DNA of 54,810 nt from NCBI GenBank assembly GCA_910587545.1, contig CAJUMI010000004.1, positions 1 to 54,810 on the forward strand. Reading direction: 5' to 3'. How positions within the stretch are numbered: position 1 is the stretch's first letter; every line of letters begins with the position of its first letter. Below the pieces are notes generated by a model that made no database searches, had not been told where the DNA came from, and saw nothing but the letters and a program-made list of their open reading frames with translations. Positions 7,360-16,403 of the stretch are shown piece after piece. The DNA is from an uncultured Muribaculaceae bacterium (GTDB lineage: Bacteria; Bacteroidota; Bacteroidia; Bacteroidales; Muribaculaceae). The position numbers and the translations under genes were made by a program.

Positions 7360-9648
7360 ATGGCTAAACAGAAAAAATCGGAGTTCATCGATGTGAACGC
7401 CATAGTGCGTGAATACATCTCAAAATGGTATTGGTTTGCCATATCGGTGTTTGTCTGCGTCGCTCTCGGCTGGCTGGCGGCAAAAGTCATGAAACCTAAA
7501 TATTCGATAAACGCCAATGTGCTTATATCGCAGGACGAGAAAGGCGGCATGGCCAGCCTCGGGGCGATAGGCGATCTGTTCGGCAGCAATGCGTCTGTCG
7601 ACGACGAGATTTTTGTCATATCGTCGCATTCGCTTTACCGGGACGTGGTGAAGACCCTCGCGACAAATAAGGTGCACAAAGTCAGACGTGGTTTCCTCGA
7701 CAATGAGTTTGCCTATCCCCATTATCCGCTCGATGTCTATGCGGCGCCCGGAATTATCGATACGCTCAGGACTGCGATAACCTTCAAGGTAGATGTCGAT
7801 GAGAAAGGACTTGCCTCGGTGAAGGCCAAGGCCAAGCGCGACGTCGTGGCCAAAGTCAAGGACAAACCTCTCCCCGTGACCGTGCAGACGATCTATGGAG
7901 CGTTTGTCATCGACACCACCTCTTATTATGTGCCCGGCGAGGAACTCTCGACCTCTGTCAGCATACTCGGTTATGACGCGGCCGCCGAGCTTCTTGGCGA
8001 AGACGTCGACGCCAATATCGGCAGCAAGCGAAGCAACTCGATACGTCTCGGCATGAATACTGTCAATACCGACTATGGCAAGGATGTGCTAAACGAGATC
8101 ATCACCAAATACAACGAGCGCGGTATCGCCGAGAAGAATCTCCAGGGTGAGAAGACCGCAAAGTTCATCGACGAGCGACTGGCGATAATAAGCAGCGATC
8201 TGAGCGACGCCGAAAACGTGATCCAGTCATACAAGGAGACCAAGGGTATCATCGATGTCGGCTCAGAGGCCGGCTATCAGACCGGCATACGCGCCGAGAC
8301 AGAGCGCCATCTCGCCGCTGCCGAGACACAGGCGGAAATAATCAGGATGACAAGCGAGTTTCTCAACAATCCCGAGAATGCCCATTCGCTCATCCCGATG
8401 ACATCTGACGTCGCAGGTCTCCAGGAAGGGATCAAGGACTACAATGACTTGCTGATCTTACGCATGAATCTCGCTACCAACGCCAAGCCCAACAACAAGT
8501 CGCTGCAGTTGCTCGACAAGAAGATCGACGCTATCCGCGAGGTGCTGATCGGCTCGGTCGCAAAGGCATACGAAAATAACGAAATCAATATACGCGAACT
8601 GCGCTCGAAGATGAATTCGGCCATGTCGAGGTTGAGTTCCGTGCCGTCGCAGGAACGCGAATTCCTCAACATGAAGCGCCAGCAGGAAGTGAAGCAACAG
8701 CTGTATCTGTTCCTGTTGCAGCGCCGGGAGGAGACGGCCATGATGCTCGCCAACGCTACGCCCAAAGGACTGATCGTCGACGAGGCATATTCGCTCACCG
8801 AGCCCGTGAACATGAGCAAGAAGATGATCCTGTTCATCGCCGTGATGATCGGACTCTGCATACCCCCGGCATTGCTTTACGTGCGTAAATTGCTGAGAAC
8901 CAAATTTGACACCAAAGAGGAAGTCGAGGCAGCAATCGATGTCCCCGTGCTCGGCGAGATATGCAACGACAAGAGCGGCCGCACGCTTGTCGCCGTCCGT
9001 GGCGACCACTCGTCGACGACCGAGTTGTTCAACCTGCTGCGCTCGCGCCTGCCGTTTGTACTCGGTGGCGACGGCGAGAAGGTGGTGCTGCTCACCTCGA
9101 CGCGTTCGGGCGAAGGCAAGTCATTTGTCTCGGTCAACCTTTCGTCCGACATGGCGTTGCTCGACAAGAAAGTCTTGCTCATCGGCATGGACGTCCGCAA
9201 ACCGAGGCTGACCGAATATCTTAATGTAGCGCCGCGTTTCGGACTTACACAGTATCTTGCTTCTAAAGACATAACGATCGACTCGATGATCGTGCGCGAT
9301 GAGCAGGCTCCGCAGCTCGACATCATCACGTCGGGTCCGGTTCCGCCCAACCCGGCCGAACTGCTCAACTCCAAGCGTCTCGACGAACTTATGGCCGAAC
9401 TCAGAAAGCGTTACGACTATATATTCATCGACTCGGCTCCTGTCGGAATGGTGAGCGACACTTTCACGCTCGACCGTCTGTCAGATGCTACCATCTATGT
9501 TGTCAGAGCCGATTACACCATGCGCAGCGATCTGCGTTTCATCGATGAGATCTACGGGCAGAAACGCCTGAAGAAACTGTCGGTTGTTGTCAACGGCACA
9601 ACTACAAAACGAGGTTACGGCTACGGTTACGGAGAAAAGAAGGCGTGA
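7360..9648 (+). CDS. Wzz-type co-polymerase fused to BY tyrosine kinase (Wzc-like)
   Basis: Inner-membrane protein that sets chain length and couples synthesis to export by autophosphorylation. Two membrane helices flank the periplasmic region (about 22-42 and 488-510); between them lies a Wzz domain and a long coiled-coil section (about 260-470). The cytoplasmic C-terminal P-loop kinase has Walker A STRSGEGKS with Lys587, Walker A' VLLIGMDVRKP and Walker B YIFIDSAPVG. The protein ends in a Tyr cluster written as Gly-Tyr repeats (three Tyr in the last ten residues), the expected autophosphorylation site. The length of 762 matches one-piece BY-kinases of Bacteroidota. It follows the Wza-like gene by 6 bases. 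Confidence 0.93.
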   Translation: MAKQKKSEFIDVNAIVREYISKWYWFAISVFVCVALGWLAAKVMKPKYSINANVLISQDEKGGMASLGAIGDLFGSNASVDDEIFVISSHSLYRDVVKTLATNKVHKVRRGFLDNEFAYPHYPLDVYAAPGIIDTLRTAITFKVDVDEKGLASVKAKAKRDVVAKVKDKPLPVTVQTIYGAFVIDTTSYYVPGEELSTSVSILGYDAAAELLGEDVDANIGSKRSNSIRLGMNTVNTDYGKDVLNEIITKYNERGIAEKNLQGEKTAKFIDERLAIISSDLSDAENVIQSYKETKGIIDVGSEAGYQTGIRAETERHLAAAETQAEIIRMTSEFLNNPENAHSLIPMTSDVAGLQEGIKDYNDLLILRMNLATNAKPNNKSLQLLDKKIDAIREVLIGSVAKAYENNEINIRELRSKMNSAMSRLSSVPSQEREFLNMKRQQEVKQQLYLFLLQRREETAMMLANATPKGLIVDEAYSLTEPVNMSKKMILFIAVMIGLCIPPALLYVRKLLRTKFDTKEEVEAAIDVPVLGEICNDKSGRTLVAVRGDHSSTTELFNLLRSRLPFVLGGDGEKVVLLTSTRSGEGKSFVSVNLSSDMALLDKKVLLIGMDVRKPRLTEYLNVAPRFGLTQYLASKDITIDSMIVRDEQAPQLDIITSGPVPPNPAELLNSKRLDELMAELRKRYDYIFIDSAPVGMVSDTFTLDRLSDATIYVVRADYTMRSDLRFIDEIYGQKRLKKLSVVVNGTTTKRGYGYGYGEKKA

Positions 9649-9669
9649 TCCGGCAAAGCCTGCTGCGTG

Positions 9670-11094
9670 ATGGGTGGAAAGAGCGTATATAAATGGACGG
9701 CCATTGACCGGATATGTAATTCGGTCATGACTTTCGGCGGCAACATCGTGCTTGCGCGCCTGCTTGACCCGTCGGATTTCGGCCTGCTCGGCATGGTGGC
9801 GATCTTCTCGGCTCTGGCGTCGAACATATCGGGCTGTGGCATGAGCGACGGTCTGATAAACAAGAAAGATCCGACGCCCGGAGACTATTCGACGGTCTTT
9901 GTGTTCAACGCGGCGACGGGTGTCTTTTTTGCCTGTCTTTTCATCAGCTGCTCCGGTCTGATCGCCGATTATCTGGGCTATGAGCAGCTGCGCGGCATAA
10001 TGATTGCCATAGGCGTGTGCTTTTTCTTTCAGTCGCTTGTCCTCGTCCAGGAAACCAAGATGCGCAAAGAGCTTGATTTCAAAAAAATGGCCATTGTCAG
10101 GCTGTCGGCTACGGCGAGTTCTCTGATACTGGCCATCGTGCTTGTGCTCAGCGGTTACGGCTACTGGGGACTGGTGTCGATGCAGATTTTTCTGTCGTTC
10201 TTTCTCTTTGTGTACTATGTGGCCGTGTCGCGGTGGTTTCCGCGCATTGCGTTCAGCCGCAGCTCGTTCAAGGAGTTGTTCGGCTACGGCGTTCATCTCA
10301 TGCTCGCCTATGTATGCTATCAGGTGGCCCGCAACATCAACATGACCGTGCTCGGTAAATTCTCCAACGCCGCCGCGTCGGGCAACTACAATCAGGCCCA
10401 CAAGCTCCAGGAAGTGCCATATTCGTTGATCGAGGCGATACTCAACTGGCCATTCTTCGCTGTGCTTTCGTCGACTGCCGATCCTGCCGCGCGCCGGCGT
10501 CTGACCGGTAATATGCACTCTACGATAATTTTTGTCAATGCCGCTATCACCGGCTATCTATTTACGGTCTCGACTTATGTCTTCAACTCTTTGTATGGTG
10601 CCAAATGGGACGCCGCGATACCGATCTTCAACGTTCTGCTGATCTTCGGACTTGCGACATCGGTCAAGATGTTCTATCAGACCGTGTTCAAGACCCACTC
10701 GAAGACAAGACTTATAAGAAATCTGACAGTGGCTGAAATCGCATTGCAGTTGTCATTGTTGGCGGTCTTTTATAAATCGAGTGCCACTATGATCGCGTTC
10801 TCGCTTGTGATTCCGGCGATTGCAATGATGTCGGTTTATATTCCTCTTTACATGCGATTCGAACAGATACGCTTCGGAGAGTTTGTCAAAGAGAGCCTCA
10901 GGCCGCTGGCGCTTCCTGCCGCGGTTATGGCAGTCGTCGTGCTTGCGACTGTAGGCTGGGCGCCGGGACTCAACAGTTTCGTCGCACTTGCCGTTGTCTC
11001 GGCGATATATCTCGCGCTGTTTGCCGGCCTTTGTGAGATCGCCAGGCCATATTTCTATATCGAGATCAGACAACGTATATTCAGACGCGGATAA
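9670..11094 (+). CDS. Lipid-linked oligosaccharide flippase (Wzx/PST family)
   Basis: Polytopic inner-membrane protein of the MOP superfamily, predicted to flip undecaprenyl-diphosphate-linked repeat units to the periplasm. About 474 residues from the ATG at 9670; a GTG one codon earlier is possible. The N-terminal KWTAIDRICNSVMTFGGNIVLARLLDPSDFG stretch, especially LARLLxPxDFG, is the signature of polysaccharide flippases. I count roughly 12-14 hydrophobic segments. It lies 21 bases after the kinase gene and overlaps the next gene by one base (TAATG), which supports one transcript with the polymerase-like gene. Confidence 0.9.
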   Translation: MGGKSVYKWTAIDRICNSVMTFGGNIVLARLLDPSDFGLLGMVAIFSALASNISGCGMSDGLINKKDPTPGDYSTVFVFNAATGVFFACLFISCSGLIADYLGYEQLRGIMIAIGVCFFFQSLVLVQETKMRKELDFKKMAIVRLSATASSLILAIVLVLSGYGYWGLVSMQIFLSFFLFVYYVAVSRWFPRIAFSRSSFKELFGYGVHLMLAYVCYQVARNINMTVLGKFSNAAASGNYNQAHKLQEVPYSLIEAILNWPFFAVLSSTADPAARRRLTGNMHSTIIFVNAAITGYLFTVSTYVFNSLYGAKWDAAIPIFNVLLIFGLATSVKMFYQTVFKTHSKTRLIRNLTVAEIALQLSLLAVFYKSSATMIAFSLVIPAIAMMSVYIPLYMRFEQIRFGEFVKESLRPLALPAAVMAVVVLATVGWAPGLNSFVALAVVSAIYLALFAGLCEIARPYFYIEIRQRIFRRG

Positions 11095-12554
11095 TGACAG
11101 ATAAAGCATTACATAACGGTTCGGATCCGGCCGAAGAGCGTCGGCCCCTTCGTCTTGCAGGGCATGAATATCTTTGGCCGCTGTTCTTCCTGCTGTCTAT
11201 GTCGATGATGGGACTGCGCTTTCCCTTGGGCTATCTGCTCGTGCCGATAATATTGATATCGACTTTCCGCCGCGACCGCTATGACTTCCTGATCATGCTC
11301 ACGCTTTTCTTCGGCGGTTTCGGACTGATAGGCGAGGGAACTATGCCCGTGAAGCCGTGGGACATAGCCTTTGTCGTGTCGATCATAGGCCTCGTGATCA
11401 TGCGGAAGGACGCCCTGATGAAGAAAACGCTCGTGCTGACCATCGGCTACGCTGCGGCGCTTGTGTTCATTGCGACATTCAGTGAGGAACGCATGGCGGT
11501 GCAGCTCCGAACGTTGAGAAACTATCTGTTTTTCATCTATTTTATTGTGCCGATGATGGTTTTTGCCGGCCGTCGGTTCGACATGCTCGTGTTTTTCCGG
11601 CGTCTGATCCCTTACGTCATCATACTGTGCTGTTTCTATATATTCGACGGCTTTATAGCCAGCGGCCACTTCCTGCTGCCGTGCACTCATATTTCATTCG
11701 AGGGGGGATTGTCGGTGTTCTACGATCCGGTTTACTACGGTTTCGGTTTTTTTCCGCGCATTTATCCCCCGGGTCTTTTCATAGCTGTTCTTGCAATGTA
11801 TCCTTTCGCGCGGATCTACAAACCCGCTCCGTGGCAGTGGGTCGTGATGCTGCTGTCGCTCGGCGCCACAAGGACGTTTACCGTCATTTCGGGCTTGATC
11901 GCGACCTACGCGGTTTCGATGCCTGATCTCAAGCGCACGTTCCGTTATGCATCAGTCGGAGTCGGAGTTATCGCCATATTGTGTTTTGTCGATATGATGA
12001 TCGGTTACGAGAGCGAGAACGGCGACAGCGCATTGCGCATCTATTCGTCGGTGCAGCAGATCACCGATGTCGGCGAGGCTCAGGATGACGAGGACATAGC
12101 CGAACTCGGCTCCGGTCGTATAGGACAGGCGATTCCCAAGTTTGAACTCGTCAGCGAAATGAACAAAGAGGCCGTAGGTCTCGGCTTTCTCCATGCCGAA
12201 CTCACGACCAATACGCGCTATATAATCGACAATCCGTTCTACACAGATATATCGCGATCCGAAGAAGTAGCTACCGGTATTGAGGTTGAACCGTTACAGG
12301 TTTATCTGTCGATCGGTTATATCGGACTGTCGGTGCATTTTCTGTTTCTGTTTATGACCTATTATTTCGTCAGAAAGTACAGATATTCGTTCTATTATCT
12401 TACGGTGCTGTTCGGTTTGTTTTGGTTTGGGCTCGGCGGTTTTGCCGGCTTGAACGCTCCTGACGGGCTGTTGCTGTGCAGTCTGGCTTTTTCGATTGTC
12501 GTGCTGGATAATAAAAATAGAATCAAATCTTTAGAAAAAGAGGAGAACCAATGA
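11094..12554 (+). CDS. O-antigen/capsule polymerase-like membrane protein (Wzy candidate)
   Basis: A 486-residue polytopic membrane protein with about 10-12 hydrophobic helices and one large extracytoplasmic loop (about 305-400, acidic, including QDDEDIAELGSGR). That arrangement, and its place between a flippase and glycosyltransferases, make it the best candidate for the Wzy polymerase of this locus. Polymerases have little sequence conservation, so the call rests on topology and context. It starts at an ATG overlapping the flippase stop and its own stop overlaps the next start (ATGA). A purine-rich AGGAGAA precedes that next start at about 12541. Confidence 0.75.
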   Translation: MTDKALHNGSDPAEERRPLRLAGHEYLWPLFFLLSMSMMGLRFPLGYLLVPIILISTFRRDRYDFLIMLTLFFGGFGLIGEGTMPVKPWDIAFVVSIIGLVIMRKDALMKKTLVLTIGYAAALVFIATFSEERMAVQLRTLRNYLFFIYFIVPMMVFAGRRFDMLVFFRRLIPYVIILCCFYIFDGFIASGHFLLPCTHISFEGGLSVFYDPVYYGFGFFPRIYPPGLFIAVLAMYPFARIYKPAPWQWVVMLLSLGATRTFTVISGLIATYAVSMPDLKRTFRYASVGVGVIAILCFVDMMIGYESENGDSALRIYSSVQQITDVGEAQDDEDIAELGSGRIGQAIPKFELVSEMNKEAVGLGFLHAELTTNTRYIIDNPFYTDISRSEEVATGIEVEPLQVYLSIGYIGLSVHFLFLFMTYYFVRKYRYSFYYLTVLFGLFWFGLGGFAGLNAPDGLLLCSLAFSIVVLDNKNRIKSLEKEENQ

Positions 12555-13615
12555 AAATCGTACATGTGATATGTTCGCTTAATACAGGTGGTGCCGAGCT
12601 GATGCTGCTTGACATCATCAGGGAGCAATCGGCGTCGGGTCATTCGGTCGGGCTTGTCGTGACAAACAGAAGTTACGAGCAGGCGCTGGTCGACAAGATA
12701 CCCGGCTCGGTGTGCACGGTTTTCGTAAATCGCCCCGAGGGCTCGCACAATCCTCTGTGGCTGTTGAAAATCAACATGGCAGTCCGTCGCTTTCGCCCCG
12801 ATATAGTCCATTTCCATAATGACAAAGGTGCCGGCATGTGTTTTCCCCGACTGACAGGCGGAAGATCGGTAGCAACAGTCCATGACACAAATATCAGTCT
12901 CAACCATTATCTGAGACTCGACCGTCTCTACGCGATATCCGTGAGTGTAAGGGACGATCTGAAAAGCCGGTATGGCATAGACGCTGAGGTTGTGATCAAT
13001 GGGATTTCAACTGATAGAGTGAAATCCAATGATGGTTTTAAACGGCCGTTGCCAAGAGTGTTCAAGGTTGTTCAGGTGAGTCGGCTTGACCATGGGAAGA
13101 AAGGTCAGGATCTTCTGATTGAAGCAGTGTCCAGACTTTCAGATCTGGGCTATAAGTTAAGCGTGGATTTTATCGGTGACGGATCGTCCTGCGGATTTTT
13201 GCAAAAACTGTGTGGGGATAAAGGCATCAGTGACCGGGTGCATTTTTTAGGTACATGTTCAAGAGACTATGTCTATGAGCATCTGAAAGATTATAATCTT
13301 TTGGTCCAGCCATCGCGTTATGAGGGCTTCGGTCTGACGGTCGCCGAGGCCATGGCGGCGAAAATTCCCGTATTGGTCAGCGATATAGAGGGGCCGATGG
13401 AAGTGATCGGTCATGGACGCTTTGGCCATACTTTCAAGTGTGGCTCGGCAGACTCGCTGACGGCCGTACTGAGGAGCGTGCTTGACAATTATCAGGCGGC
13501 TGAAGATCTGGCGCAGGGAGATGCCTACGATTACGCAAGGACGAACTTCAGTGTCGCGACCTCTGCATCGCGTTATATAGATCTATATAAGTCAATTGTC
13601 GATACGGCCAAATGA
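12551..13615 (+). CDS. Family 4 glycosyltransferase
   Basis: GT-B fold glycosyltransferase of family 4, probably retaining, acting in the cytoplasm on the growing lipid-linked unit. The 354 residues begin with the glycine loop IVHVICSLNTGGAELML of the acceptor domain. The donor domain shows FKVVQVSRLDHGKKGQDLLIEA near residue 175 and the E-x7-E motif in YEGFGLTVAEAMA (about 258-270). The sugar transferred cannot be read from the sequence. Base composition turns noticeably more AT-rich from about 12950 onward, into the variable middle of the locus. Overlaps its neighbours on both sides by 4 bases (ATGA). Confidence 0.9.
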   Translation: MKIVHVICSLNTGGAELMLLDIIREQSASGHSVGLVVTNRSYEQALVDKIPGSVCTVFVNRPEGSHNPLWLLKINMAVRRFRPDIVHFHNDKGAGMCFPRLTGGRSVATVHDTNISLNHYLRLDRLYAISVSVRDDLKSRYGIDAEVVINGISTDRVKSNDGFKRPLPRVFKVVQVSRLDHGKKGQDLLIEAVSRLSDLGYKLSVDFIGDGSSCGFLQKLCGDKGISDRVHFLGTCSRDYVYEHLKDYNLLVQPSRYEGFGLTVAEAMAAKIPVLVSDIEGPMEVIGHGRFGHTFKCGSADSLTAVLRSVLDNYQAAEDLAQGDAYDYARTNFSVATSASRYIDLYKSIVDTAK

Positions 13616-14676
13616 AGTCAGGGAAAGCCCGCATATTGCTTGTCTCGCCGATGCCGCCCGCCATGGGTGGGATCAGTGTCAGCTCTGCCCGGCTCAGAGA
13701 CAATCTGACGGCTGACGGCTATGAAGTGGAGGTGTATGACATCAATTCCACGTCAAAATTGTTGCCGCTCGGCTTCCATAAGCTGATCAACATGCTTTGG
13801 GTGCCGTTTTACGTTCTGCTGAATCCGAGGTTTGATATAGTGCATTTTCATGTTTCGAGCTATTGGCGCAGAGTGTGGTTATGGCTGACGCGATTCTGTT
13901 TTGTCAGAGTCAAGACCGTGGTGACAGTTCACGGAGATGTGAAATATTATCTCCGAAAACCTCTGTCATCTCTCGTCATGGGTTTCGGCGACCATATAAT
14001 CTGTGTCAGACAGGGTGATTCGGCGTTATTGCCCGACAGGGTGCGAGGAAAGGCGAGCGATATTCCGGCGTTTATTCTGCCTCCGGACATCGATAGCCTG
14101 ACATTGCCTGACTACGTAGAGCGTTTTGTCGCCGGAACTGTAGAATCCGGATTGCCGTTGGTTGTTTTCAACGGCGGTCTTGTGTTGATGCCTGATTGTT
14201 ATGACCTATACGGTTTTAATGATGTGGTTGATCTGTTGGATAAGGCTGATGCCGAAGGGATCGGCTATCGTGCGATCATAGTTGTCAACAACAGCGTTTT
14301 CGACCGTCAGCAGTCGGAATTTCTATCCCGTATCGAGAGTCGGCTGTCAGGCCGGGGCAATATACTGCTGTGTGCTAATACCAATTTTTCGCTTCTGCCG
14401 ATATTCAGGCAGCCCGGGACGGTCTATGTGCGTCCGACCAAAACCGACGGAGATTCCTTATCGATACGCGAGGCATTGGCTCTCGGCGCTCGAGTCGTGG
14501 CGTCGGATGCAGTGATAAGACCCGACAAGGTTATCTGTTACAGGCATTCGGATATAAATGATTTTTTCGATAAATTCAAGCTCGCTTTGTCGCGGAACAG
14601 CGATGCCGGAGCCGGCTCGAACAATGATTTTTATTGTAGGATCGCTGAGGTCTATTCTACTTTGCTGTCGATATAA
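13612..14676 (+). CDS. Second family 4 glycosyltransferase
   Basis: GT-B glycosyltransferase distinct from the preceding one. The 354-residue protein has the N-terminal loop RILLVSPMPPAMGGISVSSARL and a GDSLSIREALALGARVVASD donor-site segment (about 282-302), equivalent to the E-x7-E region of GT4 enzymes, although the first Glu is replaced by Asp/Ser context. It therefore looks like a divergent GT4. Its start overlaps the previous stop (ATGA). A small imperfect hairpin follows it, so it may end the first transcription segment of the locus. Confidence 0.82.
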   Translation: MKSGKARILLVSPMPPAMGGISVSSARLRDNLTADGYEVEVYDINSTSKLLPLGFHKLINMLWVPFYVLLNPRFDIVHFHVSSYWRRVWLWLTRFCFVRVKTVVTVHGDVKYYLRKPLSSLVMGFGDHIICVRQGDSALLPDRVRGKASDIPAFILPPDIDSLTLPDYVERFVAGTVESGLPLVVFNGGLVLMPDCYDLYGFNDVVDLLDKADAEGIGYRAIIVVNNSVFDRQQSEFLSRIESRLSGRGNILLCANTNFSLLPIFRQPGTVYVRPTKTDGDSLSIREALALGARVVASDAVIRPDKVICYRHSDINDFFDKFKLALSRNSDAGAGSNNDFYCRIAEVYSTLLSI

Positions 14677-14702
14677 TAATAGGGCGGTAATGCCGTTATT
14701 AT
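14676..14702 (+). terminator. Imperfect AT-rich hairpin, possible weak terminator
   Basis: ATAATA at 14676-14681 pairs with TATTAT at 14697-14702, with an inner CGG/CCG pair (85-87 with 93-95). It follows the stop of the second GT4 gene and precedes the CapK-like gene at 14729. It has an AT flank but no clear T run, so it may attenuate rather than end transcription. Confidence 0.3.
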
Positions 14703-14728
14703 ATCAGTGCAAATGTTAAAATCAGACA

Positions 14729-16054
14729 ATGGGCCTGGCGGATTATATAAAGAATAAGGTGCCATATTGGCCGAACTCCATAACTGAAATTCTGCTTAAA
14801 TTTAATTGTTTCGGCGGTATGTGTTACGGATTCGCCTATATGGCTTATCCCAAGCGTATTGTAGCATCAACGCCTGATGAAAAACTGATCTCGATGGTGA
14901 ATTACGCCATCGAGAAGGTTCCGTACTATCGAAAGCGCTACGGCAGTCTCAGGATAAAAAGCAGAAAGGAATTCGAGGATAAGATCGGCTTCATAGACAA
15001 AGATGAAGTGATGGCTCACTGGAATGAATTTGTCGCGGATGACGCCGATATGTCGAAGTGTTACGAAGAGACGACGGGCGGCACGAGCGGCAAACCGATG
15101 AAATTTCTTTCGCCCAAGAACAGATATGTCCGCGAAATGTATTTCTGGCATAAGTTGCTGAAACGTTTCGGCTGGAATTATGATACGGTTGGAGTTATAA
15201 GAAACCATCGGATAGGAAAAGGCCGCGATTATATGGTCAATCCGATCATGAAACATGTGATCTTCGATGGCTTCAGAACCGATGATGAGTACTATCGGAA
15301 CGTCTGGTCAGTGATCAGACGAAAAAAAATCAAGTACTTGTACTGCTATCCGGCCGCCGCGTACTCTTTTCTGAAATTCTGTTTCAGAGAGGGACTTGAT
15401 ACGTCGTTTATAAAGGCATGTTTCCTTACGTCCGAGACGGTGACGGAGTATCAGCGTAGTTTCATTCAGGACACACTTGGAATTGATATCGTCTCGTCCT
15501 ACGGTCATAGTGAGAAATTGTGTCTGGCCGGTACTGTGCCGGATCATCTATTATTATATAATATTGAAGAAGAATACGGACTGACTGAACTTATTGAGGA
15601 ATCCGGCATTGTCATTACCCAAAAAAATCAACTTGGTGAGATTGTCGGCACCACATTCTCGAACTATTATTTCCCTCTGATAAGATATCGTACAGGTGAT
15701 TATTCATCGTATTCAGATATAAGTCCGGCCTGCCGACTTTTGGGTTCGATACAAGGGCGGTGGAATAAATCCCAGATAATTAAAAATGATGGTTCGACTG
15801 TCTCGGTCACGGCACTGAATCTGCATGGCGATTTTAATGATAAAATCAGAGGGCTGCAATATATCCAGACACGTAAAGGATATCTGACTGCCCTGATCAT
15901 TAGGGATAAAGGTTATGGCGATGCCGAGCACCGCTTTTTCCTTGAACACATCGCTAATGCGATGGGCGGAGATGAATATGTCGAAATACAGTATGTTGAT
16001 AAATTGGTTTATCAGCCTAATGGCAAGTTCTTGCCGTTCATAACTTATGTCTAA
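14729..16054 (+). CDS. CapK-like adenylate-forming enzyme (phenylacetate-CoA ligase family)
   Basis: Member of the PaaK/CapK (coenzyme F390 synthetase) branch of adenylate-forming enzymes, often found in capsule loci. The 441 residues include the P-loop-like EETTGGTSGKPMKF at 113-126, a YGHSEKLCLAG segment near 257 equivalent to the A5 motif, and YRTGDYSS (A7-like) near 315. It presumably activates an acyl or amino-acid group that decorates the polysaccharide; the true substrate is unknown. It is followed at 15 bases by an acetyltransferase gene and then the alpha/alpha-barrel gene, a small cassette of modification rather than transfer functions. AT-richer than the genes at either end of the locus. 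Confidence 0.82.
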   Translation: MGLADYIKNKVPYWPNSITEILLKFNCFGGMCYGFAYMAYPKRIVASTPDEKLISMVNYAIEKVPYYRKRYGSLRIKSRKEFEDKIGFIDKDEVMAHWNEFVADDADMSKCYEETTGGTSGKPMKFLSPKNRYVREMYFWHKLLKRFGWNYDTVGVIRNHRIGKGRDYMVNPIMKHVIFDGFRTDDEYYRNVWSVIRRKKIKYLYCYPAAAYSFLKFCFREGLDTSFIKACFLTSETVTEYQRSFIQDTLGIDIVSSYGHSEKLCLAGTVPDHLLLYNIEEEYGLTELIEESGIVITQKNQLGEIVGTTFSNYYFPLIRYRTGDYSSYSDISPACRLLGSIQGRWNKSQIIKNDGSTVSVTALNLHGDFNDKIRGLQYIQTRKGYLTALIIRDKGYGDAEHRFFLEHIANAMGGDEYVEIQYVDKLVYQPNGKFLPFITYV

Positions 16055-16069
16055 TCTAAAAACGGGTAT

Positions 16070-16402
16070 ATGTTAAACGCAATATTTTTCTATCGTATTT
16101 CCCGATGGTGTTGTTTGCATCATATTCCTCTTGTTCCTGAATTGCTGACTTTGTTGATCTTTTTGGTGAACAGTAAGGCGCTATATCAGGTCGGGATAGG
16201 GAAGAGTACGAAGTTGGGCTACGGCTGTACAGGTGTCGTGATCCATAAGGATTCGGTCATCGGCGAAAACTGCATGAAAGCCCGGCATGTAACGATCGGC
16301 CGGGGAAATAATGTTGATACAGGAGCGAATGCGGTTGTCTGCGAACCGGTGTCTGATAATGCTGTCGTAGCGGGCGTACCGGCTAAAATATTATGGATCT
16401 AA
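16070..16402 (+). CDS. Shortened left-handed beta-helix acetyltransferase (serine acetyltransferase-like)
   Basis: Hexapeptide-repeat O-acetyltransferase of the kind common in exopolysaccharide loci, presumed to acetylate a sugar using acetyl-CoA. The N terminus (AIFFYRISRWCCLHHIPLVPEL) and the C terminus (TGANAVVCEPVSDNAVVAGVPAKILWI) both match the family. The protein is only 110 residues, whereas relatives have about 140-180. After GENCMKARHVTIGRGNN it jumps to VDTGANAVV: the central coils that usually carry IGDNVYIGAGAKVLGPI-type repeats are missing without loss of frame. The catalytic His of the usual GQNVTIGG region appears replaced (KARHVTIGRG keeps one His). It may be a compact active form or a decayed one. 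Lies between the CapK-like and barrel genes, 1 base before the latter. Confidence 0.75.
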   Translation: MLNAIFFYRISRWCCLHHIPLVPELLTLLIFLVNSKALYQVGIGKSTKLGYGCTGVVIHKDSVIGENCMKARHVTIGRGNNVDTGANAVVCEPVSDNAVVAGVPAKILWI

Positions 16403-16403
16403 G

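Noticed and set aside
9481..10518. 345-codon open frame on the minus strand
   Set aside because: Antisense to the kinase and flippase genes, His/Arg-rich without any domain pattern.
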